Assembly: GCF_905220365.1 (NCBI RefSeq)
Contig: NC_061153.1
Span: 9,878,001-9,942,000, forward strand
DNA: 64,000 nucleotides
Direction: 5' to 3'
Source of the DNA: Vanessa cardui
Lineage: Eukaryota > Arthropoda > Insecta > Lepidoptera > Nymphalidae
This document shows, piece after piece, positions 42,464 through 53,002 of this stretch. Below the pieces are notes generated by a model. It saw nothing but the letters and a program-made list of their open reading frames with translations. It was not told the origin of the DNA and made no database searches. A program made the position numbers and the translations under genes. Each line of letters opens with the position of its first letter. Position 1 is the stretch's first letter.

Positions 42464-45132
42464 GAGTGTCCGTCATGAGAAACCTGACCTCCTCTCTCTT
42501 ATTAATTCTCATAAACCTGTCATTGTTGCCCTCTCTGAGACATGGTTAATCCCCGGTTCCCGTTTTCGGATTCCGGGTTTTTCCTGTTTTAGGGATGACA
42601 GAAATGACGGGTATGCAGGTTGTGCCATCCTTATCAGGCACTCTGTCCCCTTCTCCCAAATTCCTCTTCCCCCTTTTAGCCAGCATATCAATGCCGTGGC
42701 TATAAAGGCCTTCAATATTTCTTTTTTATCACTTTACATTCCTCATCCTAATCCTTCTCTTGCTCCTGAATTACTCTCCATTTTCTTTTCCCTTCCATGC
42801 CCCATTCTTGTTATGGGAGATTTTAACTCCCACCATACATTATGGGGCTCCTATTACTGTGATGGATTTGCTCCCTTGTTGGTGGACATTGCTGAGGATG
42901 TAAATTTATGCATTCTTAACGATGGCTCGCCGACTCGTAGAGTTTACCCAAATCAGAATCCTCGTTCCGCTGTTGATCTAACCCTATCATCTCCCTCCCT
43001 ATCCTCACAAACCTCTTGGAATATCCTCCCATCATCATTTGGAAGTGACCATTTCCCTATCCTTCTTTCTCTTAATAACAGATCCTTCACACTCATCAAA
43101 TCATGCCCACTCCTAAAATATAGACTCAACAACGCTAATTGGTTAGCATTCGCTAAATCGGTTGATGCCATGTTGGACTTTCTCCCTGATTTTGTGAATG
43201 ATGAGAATGTCGTTGCCTGCTACGAACTTTTTCTTAATGCGATCAAGTCCTCTGCTGATGCCCATTTTCCTTTAAAAAATAATAATAAAAAGACTTTGCT
43301 TTCCCCTCCTTGGTGGGATGAGGAATGTAATGTCATGGTCCAACAGAGATCTGAAGCCGAAGAGTCATACGCAGTCTCTATGACTCCACAAAATTTCATC
43401 AAATATCAGCGTATTGATGCCAAAATTAAAAGACTGTTTTCAAAAAAGAAAAAGCAGGGTTGGACCAACTTCTGTGAATCCCTCAGTCCTCGGTCTCCAC
43501 CTCAAACAGTTTGGACAAATCTTAAGAAATTTCGCCGTTCCCTTAACTCAGAAAATCCAAATGCCAATAATCCCTCCATATGGCTTAATGATTTTGCTGC
43601 CAAGCTGGCACCCCCCTTTGTCCCAGACAAGGATAGCTTTTTTAAACTGCGACCTACATCTGCATTAGATGATATGAATAGCCCCTTTACTCTCTCAGAA
43701 CTCCATACAGCCCTGAAGGGACTTAAGGACTCGTTACCAGGGTATGATGGCGTACCCTACTCTTTCATAATTAACCTTAGTGATAAAGCTAAATGTGTCT
43801 ATTTGAATTTAATTAATGCTTTTTTCTCAGCAGGAATCGTCCCGGAATCTTGGAAGTCCCAAATTATTATCCCCATTCTTAAACCAGGAAAAAGTCCATT
43901 GGACCCAAGTTCTTATAGACCCATTGCTTTATCATCTACATTAGTAAAAGTAACTGAACATCTCCTGAAAAACCGCTTGGAATGGATAATGGAAAGCAGG
44001 AATATTCTCTCGCCCTCTCAATTTGGCTTTCGAAAGGGTTTGAGCACTCTTGATAGTCTCAGCATTCTTACGACAGACTTTCGAATAGCCTTCTCTAACG
44101 GAGAGTACCTTGTGGGTGTTTTTCTAGATATTACTTCTGCATATGATAATGTTCTTCTTCCGGTACTCAGGTAAAAATTGCAACAGCTGAGTTCGTCCGA
44201 GGATTACTCATTTCATATGTAATCTGCTTTTTTGCAGATCAATTTCTGTTAAATACCAAAATTGTATTCTGCCCCCCCGATTCGTCTGGAAAGGTCTCCC
44301 GCAAGGCTCAGTCCTCAGCCCTCTGCTTTATAGCATTTATACTCACGATCTCGAGCTGTCTGTTAATAACTTTTGTAACATTCTTCAATATGCTGATGAC
44401 ATTGTTTTATATCTTAGATCTCCTTCAGTCCAAAACTTAACATTGCAATTAAACTCTGCTTTGCATTATCTTGACCTATGGCTCTCTGACCATGGCTTAT
44501 CTTTATCAGTAAATAAGACTCAGGCAGTTGCTTTTATACGAAAAAGGTTAATCCCCGTCTTTGATCTGTTTTGTGGGGATCAGCGCATCAACTTTGTCAA
44601 TAAGGCGAAATTCTTAGGCATCATACTCGATAACAAGCTGAACGGAATTTGTCACTCTGAGCACATTATCAAAAAATGTGAAAAAGGCATTAACGTCCTT
44701 AGAGCAGTCTCAGGTGTCTGGTGGGGAGCTCACCCCTATTCTCTCAAACTACTGTACAATGCAATAGTTCGTAGTCATTTGGACTATGGACTATTTGTTT
44801 TAGACCCATTTAATAAATCTGCATCCGATAAACTCAATAAAATTCAACATAAATGCCTTAGAATAATTATAGGAGCTATGAAGTCTTCTCCTACTAACGC
44901 CCTGCAAGTTGAATGTGTTGATCCTCCACTTCAACTGAGAAGACAATTTTTATGCGACCTCTTTGTGGTAAAATCATTACAGCTGTCCTCTCACCCTCTC
45001 TGGTCCCGTTTAAACATACTGTCCCAACTATGCGATCGCCCTAATAGTAAATCCTTGCTATTAGGCAGTTTTTTAAAATTTACAAAACTCCCTCATCCTA
45101 TAAAAAAAAAGTAAAAAGTAAAGTAACAGCCT

Positions 45133-45310
45133 TTTAAATAAAACTAATTATAACGGATGAATCGCGTATATTAATTATCTACCCGTGACCACGAACACTG
45201 CAAAGTGCTCGAAACGTCGGGATGTTTAAAAATAATTAATATACGCGATTCATCCGTTATAATTAGTTTTATTTAAATGTGTAATAATCGCGAAAATTTA
45301 AGACAACATT
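45133..45310 (+). mobile_element. Solo Penelope-like terminal unit with 46-bp perfect inverted repeat
   Basis: A 178-bp insertion in the SINE, bounded by the 13-bp TSD aaagtaacagcct (45,120-45,132 and 45,311-45,323). Arms 45,133-45,178 and 45,232-45,277 are perfectly complementary. The 53-nt loop holds the hammerhead-like motif, and a 33-nt tail ends gacaacatt exactly like the PLE ends at 158 and 63,370. Only the right arm exists in the coding PLE copy at the window end, so the left arm arose by inverted copying. Confidence 0.88.
45182..45221 (+). ncRNA. Hammerhead-ribozyme-like motif in the PLE terminal unit
   Basis: Outer stem cccg (45,182-45,185) pairs with cggg (45,218-45,221). The inner hairpin is cact-gcaa-agtg (45,196-45,207), and the junction is cgaaacgtc after it. 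The copy at 63,459-63,498 (minus strand) is identical. PLE hammerheads are known; the left junction tgaccacga departs from CUGANGA, so this is hammerhead-like, not proven. Confidence 0.45.
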
Positions 45311-46349
45311 AAAGTAACAGCCTGTTCATTTCCTACTGCTGAGATAAGGCCTCCTCTTCCATTAAGGAGAGGGTTTGGAACATATTCCACCACGCTGTTC
45401 CAATGCGGGTTGGTGGAATGCACATGTGGCAGAATTTCGATGAAATTAGACACATGCAGGTTTCCTCACGATGTTTTCCTTCATCGCCGAGCACGAGATG
45501 AATTATAAACACAAATTAAGCACATATATATAGTGGTGCTTGCCTGGGTTTGAACCCGCATTCATCGGTTAAGATGTACGCGTTCTGACCACTGGGCCAT
45601 CTCAGCTCAATCCTAATCAAAGCCTCATCCTATATTAAGATTCAATCTTAATCCTCTTTTTTCCACTCCATTTAGAGCTCTTGTCCATAATCCTCCAATT
45701 GTCACAGACCTTGGTCTAATCAAAGGAGCCCCTGATACAAATGTTAAGTTTCAAAGAATTTCATCAAAACTGGTCAAACCACCTCCAGATATTTACTGAT
45801 TCCTCTAAAATATCCCCTGATAGCTGTGTCGGTTCAGCCTGTTGGATACCCAAATTCAAAATTATCCTCCAATTTAAATCCCCTCCTGAAACATCCATTT
45901 TTTCTGGTGAAGCGATTGCTATTCTGGAAGCAATCCTATTTGTCCACTCACATGACTTAAGACAGACTGTAATTCTGACAGACTCTTTGAGCTGCCTGCT
46001 CGCAATTAGGGAAAATCCGTTTCGTAGCAGGCGAAGATTTTTTATCATTCTTAAGATCAGGGAAGCTTTGCTTGCCTGCCATCAAAAAGGGTTGGAAATA
46101 TTACTAGTCTGGATTCCAAGCCACTCTGGTATAACAGGCAATGACACTGCAGACTCGTTCGCTAGATCTGCTATATCATCTGGTCTAACTAAGCATTTTA
46201 AAAATTCTACTCAGGACTTGTGTGCTCTAGCGAAAACTCACCTCGATAAATCCTGGAACTCACTTTGGAAAGCATCATCAAAATCGAAGGGTAGGTTGTT
46301 CTCCTGCCCCAATCTCATTCATCCTATATATGACGTTCTCCCTCCTTAA

Positions 46350-46705
46350 GTCCCTCGCCCAATTAACGTTGAATGTTTGTTAATGTTTGTGTTTAGTCCA
46401 TTTTGTAAATTTCTATGTAAATATATTGAACGTAATAAGATTAAGTTGTAAATTATTTTGTGATTGTTGTTATGCATTTTAATAGTAGTTGCCTTATTTT
46501 ATTTACTTTTTATGTAATTATTATTGTTGTATTGTTTTAGGTTATGGGTCTCCAATTCGTCTAGTGCTATTATGCCTTCAAAATTAATTTGAGCATGTAA
46601 TCTCGACCGAACCGATCAATCTCCATCGTGTCTTCTCCATCGCACGTGACATTGGCGAAATAATCTGTGCCTCTTTGGCACAAATAAAAGCCACAAAAAA
46701 AAAAT
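46350..46705 (+). other. I-b 3' UTR and poly(A) tail
   Basis: Non-coding, T-rich, ending with ctctttggcacaaataaaag and a run of A followed by aat repeats. The aataaa close to the end can serve as polyadenylation signal. I-a lacks this region. Confidence 0.7.
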
Positions 46706-46815
46706 AATAATAAAAAAGATAATACATAATTAAAAATAAAAAAAGGGTACTTAACGCTAAAAATAGTTGAAAAAAGGGTATTACGAAAACTAGTCCTGTA
46801 TATTTACATCGAAAA

Positions 46816-47432
46816 CTATTTCTTGATTACCCTTTTCGTTCGAGCAACAGGAATTTTAGCCACAGGACCTTTACTCGTTTCTACTGTCGCCGGTGATTTC
46901 GGTGTTTGTTGAGAAATAGCGTCAAGTTTCGCCAAAGACTCCACACGATGCTGAGACTCATCAGATGCAATAATATGTATCCAGCCATCCCGGGTCCAGC
47001 ACTTACCAATGCCAAAACGCTGTCTGGCCGCAAGGAAAACCTCGTGACGGGACTTGGTTAAGAACTCAGATTGAGTAATTCCAGAGCCCTTGAGCTTCGT
47101 TTTGGCATACCAAACCTGGTAACGTATAGATTGTTCCGCGAATTTCACAATAATAGGTCTGGGCTTCTTAACAGATGAGCGACCTAGGCGATACGATGTT
47201 GTGATACTTGAGCTGGCAAAGTTAGTTAAGTCCAAATGCTCAGCAACCAGACTAGTAATTCGCGCTTTCAAGTCTTCAGACTTCACTTCAGGAACCCCAT
47301 GGAAAAGAAGCATCTTACGCCTTCTCCTCATCTCCTGGCGCTCTATTTCCTTACCGAGATACTCAACCTGCCTTTGTAAGGTGGTCAAAGCAGAGAGTAT
47401 AAAACTTTGGAATACATTGAAACGAAATTGAT
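46816..47432 (-). pseudogene. Element A6: family A ORF1 fragment
   Basis: The minus-strand frame is open from about 47,432 (QFRFNVFQSFILSALTTLQR) to the stop at 46,816. It contains the end of the coiled-coil part, the RRM-like block (RRKMLLFHGVPEVKSED, KPRPIIVKF) and the C-terminal module (QSEFLTKSRHEVFLAARQRF, CWTRDGWIHII), ending TKRVIKK like A1. The first ~45 residues, including the start codon region, are missing. No ORF2 is attached: downstream (46,706-46,815) it runs into the I-b tail. It is truncated at both ends. Confidence 0.8.
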
Positions 47433-47833
47433 TACATTTTGTCCAACCAACCTAACCTCTTCCAAAATGTAGAAGTTTTAAACTTTAACTATTCGTCAGA
47501 CCACAGGCCAATCAGAGCAACCCTGACCATTACAAAACAAAAAAAAGAATCGCACAGAATATAAAATTAATTTATATTCATCATTCAAAACAGAGCAAGA
47601 AATAGTAAATTACCAACAAAATATCGCATCTTACTTACAGGAAATAAATAACAGTCAAGAAAAAACATCTGTACAGATTTACTATAATACCTTAACAAGT
47701 ATTATAACCCAGAGCTTACGAGACGCTCGAACACGTAACGAAACATCAAAAGGTACGCATAAAGTCTTACAAGAGCGCACATTGGCACTTATCAAGAGAA
47801 GACAGGAGCTACTATTAAAACGAAAAAGAGAGA

Positions 47834-48097
47834 GGAGGCCTTAGCCCAGCTGTGGGAAATTAACAGGCTGTTTTTGTTGTTTGTTGTTGAAAAAAGCTCA
47901 TCTTTTGACATGGAAGGGGTCGTAAGTGAACAGATATACCATAGGGTAAGATTAAAAATCACGTACATCTTTATCTTTCTTCATTTGATTTTTGATAACA
48001 AATTTAATAGATAATAATAATTTTATTGAAAGAAAAGTAGGATCCTACCGGGTCGCCTTTAAAAATTTAGCCGCAATGTTCTGCATTGAAGTTATGG

Positions 48098-48155
<58 letters not shown>

Positions 48156-48494
48156 CTAATTTAAATAAATTATAAACATTAAAAAAATTTTTTAATGTTT
48201 ATAACTCTTTTATATTTGTCTGTCTTGTAATGTTATTTAGTTTTAATCACTTTTACATCTAGAACAGTTCATTATTTAAAACGAACGAGCTCTTACCATA
48301 TAGTAAGTAATAAATATACTGATTATTTATGGTTATTGTAATTTTTTAACGATAATTATTTTTATGACATCTTAGGTACATATTCAATCATAAGTACCCC
48401 TTCATCTTATTTAATAGGTAAGCTGCCTATTAAAAGAGTACCTGACATTAACTGTTATTATCTTCTTTGGAATAGGGCTAAACTAGGGCTACAA
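47834..48494. mobile_element. Foreign block inside the RTE remnant, starting with a SINE tail fragment
   Basis: Bases 47,836-47,880 match the 3' end of the Metulj-like SINE in plus orientation (ggaggccttagcccagctgt), followed by (TTGTTG)n. The rest has no gene and includes a long (TA)n run at about 48,099-48,153. The right border is where RTE coding resumes. Confidence 0.6.
48099..48153. repeat. (TA)n microsatellite
   Basis: About 55 bases of uninterrupted TA dinucleotides, self-complementary and prone to length change and cruciform formation. Confidence 0.95.
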
Positions 48495-49253
48495 AAAACG
48501 AGCTGTCAGCACTATACAAATTAATAAGTAAATACATAAAACACGACTATAAAACTTACAGATCGAAGACTATCGAAAAACATTTGAAAAAAGCAGCAAG
48601 TTCAAAAAAAGCTCTGAAGGAATTAAGAACATATAAATACTGGATAGATGGTTTAAGGCGCGAAAACAGAATCGTAAACAAACGTAAAGAAATTATAGAG
48701 GTAGCAACTAATTTCTACAAAGATCTATACAGTGCTCGGGGAAAAGAATGTGCTGATCATAGCTGTGCGGACTCTATAAACGCAACTAAGAGCAGTACGA
48801 TAACACCAATATCTGAAAACGAAGTCGTTCAAGAAATAAAAAAGTTAAAAATGGATAAAAGCCCAGGACCAGATGGCATTACGAATGAAGCTATAAAATT
48901 CGCATACACTTCATTGACCCCATCCTTAACGTACTTATTTAACTATATACTAGAAACTGCTGAAATACCATCGCAATGGCTGGAGTCAGAAATCATTTTA
49001 ATTTACAAGAAAGGAGATCCAAAAAATATCACGAATTATCGGCCAATAAGCTTACTCTCATGCCTCTACAAATTGTTCTCTTCCATCATCAACAAAAGAA
49101 TAAGTGTCACACTAGAAGCAAAACAACCAATAGAACAAGCAGGTTTTCGAAAGACCTTTTCGACTATCGATCACATACATACGCTAGAACTAATAATGGA
49201 AAAATACCAGGAAAAGCAAAGAGCACTCTACATCGCGTTCATCGATTATTAAT

Positions 49254-50006
49254 ATTCATTTCGCGAGATTTTAGGAAATTTGTAGGTTCATAGTAGTAAT
49301 CCGGGTAATTTACTCGGCGGTAGGGCTATGTGCAAGCCCGTTTGGGTAGGTACCACCCATTCCACTCGTAACACTGCTCTGGGTGACATGTCAAATTTGA
49401 ATTTCTTTTAAATATTTAAAATTATTTAGTTTTAAGTGTTTTAATTCCAATTAATGTAGTAATTCTGTATTACAATTCTTTAAAAAAGTGTCAATAGTGT
49501 TTGTGACGCATATACGCAACTAAATCGGAACAAAATATATATATTATATATAATAGGTATAGCGTATTATTAGTATTAAGTTGTTTAACCTAAAAATACA
49601 TAGATAATATTTATTAAAATATGAGCGTGTTCTCGCCAACAAACTGGCTATACAGTTTGGCGAGTATATTATATGAAGTAAAAATTGTATCACTTTTTTG
49701 AATAAATAAATTAAAAAAAAGAAGAATCGAGTCGACTGTCATACTCTAACGGCCGCTTAACTTGAAATCAACGTAAACCCGGGGAGTATTTAGTTTTAAA
49801 CTTTTATTTACTCTTTTTTACACGTTCTAAACCTAATTCGAACAAGGCTTACATGTTGTGGACAGATAGAGACAGTTGCTTGACAATTAGTTGGAAGCAA
49901 GGTTGAAGATTTTAACATAGCCCTCAGATAGTTCTTCACAATATCTGTGCTGTGCATAGGATATAGGATTCATAGCTTATTTTGTAAGCTGTAATCCTTG
50001 TGTTCA
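49254..50006. other. Spacer with a dispersed lepidopteran repeat fragment
   Basis: At about 49,311-49,372 the sequence ctcggcggtagggctatgtg followed by gtaggtaccaccc resembles a repeat very common in butterfly and moth genomes (recalled, not searched). The rest is AT-rich with no gene, including a short tail-like run near 49,715. Confidence 0.45.
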
Positions 50007-50693
50007 TTACATACTAAGCTTATAATTACGCGCAGTATGATACAGCATCAACATATTTACGAGTGAACCAACGGTTACGCATACCCCTACTGATGAGGTC
50101 TGAGTTAGGAATGTAGTATTCCATCCCCAACAGGATCTCATCAGCAACAGAAACAGCACTAGCTGTCGGGTCTTTCCCACTAAAGCAACGTTCTTTCCAA
50201 GGGACTGACGCAAAGTAATCACCAATTCCGCGTTAGGAAACTGCTCTTGCGCAATGTCTGCCACCCGACTAAGATAGTCAAATAGCCGGTTTGTCTCCAA
50301 GTCACCATTGTGGGATCTATAGAGGCACACGTAGACCTGACTTTGACGAACCGAGTCCACGCGTACCACCAACGTGGAAAAGGAGGGGTCCTCCAAGTAG
50401 CGCAATCGGTGACAACAAACATCCATCCTGACGAACAAGCAGACTCCAGCTTTCGCTTTGAAGGAGTCTTCAAGCACATAGCCGGGATAATTGAGATAAT
50501 TGGTGTTGGCAGGACGGAGTATTTGTGCTTCCGTAAGAAACAACATTGCAGGCCGTACTGTCTCAAGATGATGGTGGACAGCATTGAGGTTAGCATGGTA
50601 TCCGCGGATATTGGTGAACTCGACCTCAAACAGCGCATTTATGGTGGGGGTGTGCACCGCTGAACGACAGTTCTTTCTTACAAGCGCTACCAT
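50007..50693 (-). pseudogene. R1-type retrotransposon: endonuclease domain
   Basis: The minus-strand frame reads FTNIRGYHANLNAVHHHLET (N of the APE site), MLFLTEAQILRP (E), YPGYVLEDSFKAKAGVCLFV, QVYVCLYRSHNGDLETNRLF and QFPNAELVITL, after which the normal GDFN region is not found and the remainder is not endonuclease-like. The start agrees with the relatives' N-terminus just after a GC-rich leader (50,694-51,300). The RT fragment nearby (51,354-51,890) lies upstream rather than downstream, so it is not the missing part of this copy in collinear order. Confidence 0.7.
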
Positions 50694-51353
50694 ATATAAA
50701 TATTTAAAGGGAAAAGACGTGAAGTAAGCGACGCTTTGTCACGACTGAGGTGGTCGAAGCGCAGAGAAGTGTTGTCCCAAGGAGTTGCCAAAAGGGAGAA
50801 TACACTGATCCGCCGAACGGAAGGGCCCCCTAACCCCCCCGGTAGTGGCCGCCGGAACCCCACCTTCCGGTCACTAACCGGCACGACGGTCCACACCGAG
50901 ATTATGCGTGGCATGGTGAGGCAGCCTCGCGAGTTGGTTAGACACGCTCGGGCCTCTGTACTATACCACGGGCGGCCAGCAGAAAAACCGTTTCTTCGGG
51001 TCTTCCTGCTCGGCAGGTCAGTACAGTCATCCCCGGCATAGGTTCAACTGTCTCCTCGGCTGGACCAACGCATATCGTGACATAGCTCGCTCAGGCACTG
51101 GTTGTACACTGGCTGGCCTCGAAACGCGGTTGCACAACCACTTCACGAGTTTTTCACCATGTGTACGGTGGTAACAAGCCAGACGGATGATTAACATCCT
51201 ACCACCAGATGAGCAGTTGGTCGCTCAGACATCCCTTAGTTGCCTCTTACGACTCCGTCACTGCGTGGAATTTTAAAATTGACAGGCCCTTCCGAACCAC
51301 GCCAAATAAATTTTATGTTGACTGAGGGTGAAGTATCTTTTAACGCCCCCGGC
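50694..51353 (-). other. GC-richer leader region of the R1-type element
   Basis: Clearly richer in G+C than its neighbours (for example ggccccctaacccccccggt at about 50,823). One minus-strand frame (50,914-50,687, MPRIISVWTVVPVSDRKVGF) is a recurrent peptide I associate with lepidopteran R1-like leaders. No protein function can be stated. Most likely 5' UTR/leader of the element whose endonuclease follows. Confidence 0.45.
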
Positions 51354-51890
51354 TCAAACGTTTGAGTCACCTACGCGAATGATCTGCAAACGGGGCGGTT
51401 CCCAGCCCACCGGCCACTTGTGGAACCATAGCGCCTCGTTCTTATGCGGCGCTATCCGAAGGCCCAATTCGCAGATTTTTGCGACGACGATTTCGACTAC
51501 GAGCTTAGCGAACCGTTCGGTCATCTCGAAACTCAACCCGCATGCTAGCACCAGCGTGTCGTCCGCGTAGCAGATGACGCTGACGCCAGCGGGGAGTTCG
51601 AAACGCAGAACTGCGTCGTACGCGAGATTCCACAGGAGCGGTCCTAGGACCGATCCCTGTAGAACCCCGCAGTACACTTCCCTCCGGGTCCTCGCACCAT
51701 CCTGGCCCACGTACACAATGTACCTGTCGCGCAAGTAGCTCCAGACGATCGCCTGCAGGTAGGGAGGCACGCGGTAATACACAAGGGCCTCCCTGATGGC
51801 GTCCCAGGGCAAGCTATTAAAGGCATTGACGATATCCAGGCTTATCGCCAACGCCACGCCACCCAGAGGCGCCGGTAACCTACCGACACT
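51354..51890 (-). pseudogene. R1-type reverse transcriptase fragment
   Basis: The minus strand reads LPAPLGGVALAISLDIVNAF (motif A, Asp present), then DAIREALVYYRVPPYLQAIV, motif B CGVLQGSVLGPLLWNLAYD (relatives have GVPQ), motif C VICYADDTLVLACG, and IAPHKNEALWFHKW. It ends at a stop where the next RT block would begin. LLWNLAYD and CYADDTLV are hallmarks of the R1 clade. The 5' limit is near 51,895, where GC content drops. It is a fragment with neither endonuclease nor C-terminus. Confidence 0.8.
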
Positions 51891-51895
51891 GGTTG

Positions 51896-52419
51896 ATTTT
51901 TAAACGATAGAATCCTTTTACTTATATACACCAATTATATACATTTATAAACGGAGGAACGTCTTCAACGATATTTCTATTATTTCTTTGAGAGGTTTAG
52001 GATACTAAACCGTAAGTTAAACAATTTATGTTTGCTCAATCGAGACACATTAGTGATTTTTGGAATGATATTTAATCTTATTTTTCGTTCAATTCCAGTC
52101 ATTGTTAAATACCGGCCACGTGCAGTATTTGACAGGTGTTGCCGAATACTTACATATATAATACCTGAGGTGAGTTAATGCATTAATTGCCTTTGTTAAT
52201 CAATACCCTATATGGCTCAGTAACAATTTCTATTATTTTTTTTTATCTTTATCTCAAAAACTGAACATAGACCTTGTCTATCTATTGGATGACCTAAGTT
52301 GAATCCTAGTGATTTAAATAATTGAAAGGACGATTTATTTAATATAAATATAGTTCTTACTTTTCTATATTGTATTATTGCAAATTAAGCAATAGTTTCC
52401 TAATTTTTGACAGTTTAAA
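51896..52419. other. AT-rich spacer, nothing recognised
   Basis: About 520 bases without recognisable coding or repeat signature in this window. It may be single-copy DNA between element blocks. Confidence 0.4.
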
Positions 52420-52444
52420 TATAATAATAATAATAATAATTTAT

Positions 52445-53002
52445 TCGTACAAAAGAAATTTTACAAAATAAGCTTATATAATATGAGTATACAAAATAAG
52501 TATGACTATTGTTAAATATGACTATTAGCTAAGTACTCTATTTACATGTGGTTTTGCACTTTAAAAAGAGTGAAACTTATTATCCTTTATGGGTTATTAA
52601 CATAACCTGTGTTAAGGATAATTAGCCCAACCCCTAATGGAAAATTAAAAATAATATTAAGTACATACATAGCAGAGTCATTTGAAGAAGTTATAACAAT
52701 TTTAAGAAATAAATAGCAAAACAAAAACAAAAAAATACGTTTATATGAGGGGGAAAGTAAAAAAAGCACCACGGTTGAAAGCATGAATGAGTATGTGTGT
52801 GTTGTGTGTTTCTGTGTGTGTTGTGTGTTTCTGTGTGTGATGTGATGAGATGTGATGTGATGTGTGTATGTAAACGTGTGTGAGGATGTGATATGAAGAT
52901 TATGTAATTTGTAGATCATCAGATACCAGCTAGAATTTTGGACTTAAATATTTTTCAGTTTCTTCATAGTTTTTATTTAGAAGAAAATCTGTTACAGTTT
53001 TT
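52445..53002 (-). other. Element C 3' UTR with simple repeats
   Basis: Non-coding. It contains a TG-rich microsatellite (about 52,795-52,885, read as CA on the element strand). A (TA)n run at 53,029-53,050 lies just inside the ORF2 end. The frame at 52,587-52,919 (HITSHHITHRNTQHT) is a product of the repeat. Confidence 0.6.

Larger units (their letters stand above)
45103..45622 (-). mobile_element. Metulj-like SINE inserted in I-b ORF2, itself carrying a PLE insertion
   Basis: The tRNA-like head is at the high-coordinate end (B-box-like gggtttgaaccc complement at 45,546-45,557). Body and tail match the copy at 1673-1974. The I-b sequence cctcatcctata is duplicated at 45,091-45,102 and 45,623-45,634 (12-bp TSD). 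About 14 extra bases lie between the usual SINE head and the right TSD. The PLE fold-back at 45,133-45,310 splits its tail region. Confidence 0.85.
42429..46349 (+). pseudogene. I-type ORF2 (I-b): endonuclease, RT and RNase H, interrupted
   Basis: The first frame (42,429-44,174) is 581 codons. Endonuclease motifs: LQWNCKSVRHEKPDL, VALSETWLIPG, VMGDFNSHHTLWGS and GSDHFPILLSLN (canonical SDH). The RT start has SYRPIALSSTLVKVTEHLL, QFGFRKGLSTLDS and motif A GVFLDITSAYDNV. The frame is lost near 44,170. RT continues from about 44,270 with GLPQGSVLSPLLYSIYTHD and ILQYADDIVLYL, up to FLKFTKLPHPI at 45,102, where the SINE lies. After the SINE: LRFNLNPLFSTPFRA, then RNase H (45,790-46,200) with all four acidic positions: IFTDSS, SGEAIAILEAI, LTDSLSCL and SGITGNDTAD. 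Coding stops at 46,349, with the zinc-finger tail missing. Confidence 0.87.
40775..46705 (+). mobile_element. I-type LINE copy I-b, near full length
   Basis: 5' terminus tcgcttgcgttagctttggt as in I-a. Order: 5' UTR (40,775-40,984), ORF1 (40,985-42,463), overlapping ORF2 from 42,429 with endonuclease, RT and C-terminal RNase H (to 46,349), 3' UTR (46,350-about 46,690) and a poly(A)/(AAT) tail. Ignoring the SINE/PLE insertion (45,103-45,622), the element is about 5.4 kb. ORF1 with CCHC knuckles plus endonuclease, RT and RNase H in ORF2 define the I clade. Confidence 0.85.
47440..49253 (+). pseudogene. RTE-clade retrotransposon: endonuclease end and RT start, interrupted
   Basis: The plus-strand endonuclease end reads LNFNYSSDHRPIRATLTI (SDHR motif, about 47,480-47,540), followed by a Lys/Arg/Gln-rich linker to KRRQELLLKRKRER at 47,832. 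After a foreign block (about 47,834-48,494) coding resumes with NELSALYKLISKYIKHDYKT and runs to 49,253: KSPGPDGITNEAIKF, SEIILIYKKGDPKNITNYRP, QPIEQAGFRKTFSTIDHIHT and LYIAFIDY, where motif A is cut short. The wording is typical of RTE elements. Motifs B and C are absent, so it is dead. Confidence 0.8.

Noticed and set aside
46816..47432. A6 ORF1 as a domesticated host gene
   Set aside because: The open frame lacks the start region, and both flanks are other elements; more simply a truncated family A copy.
52587..52919. His/Thr-rich open frame
   Set aside because: Derived from a TG/CA microsatellite in the element C 3' UTR.
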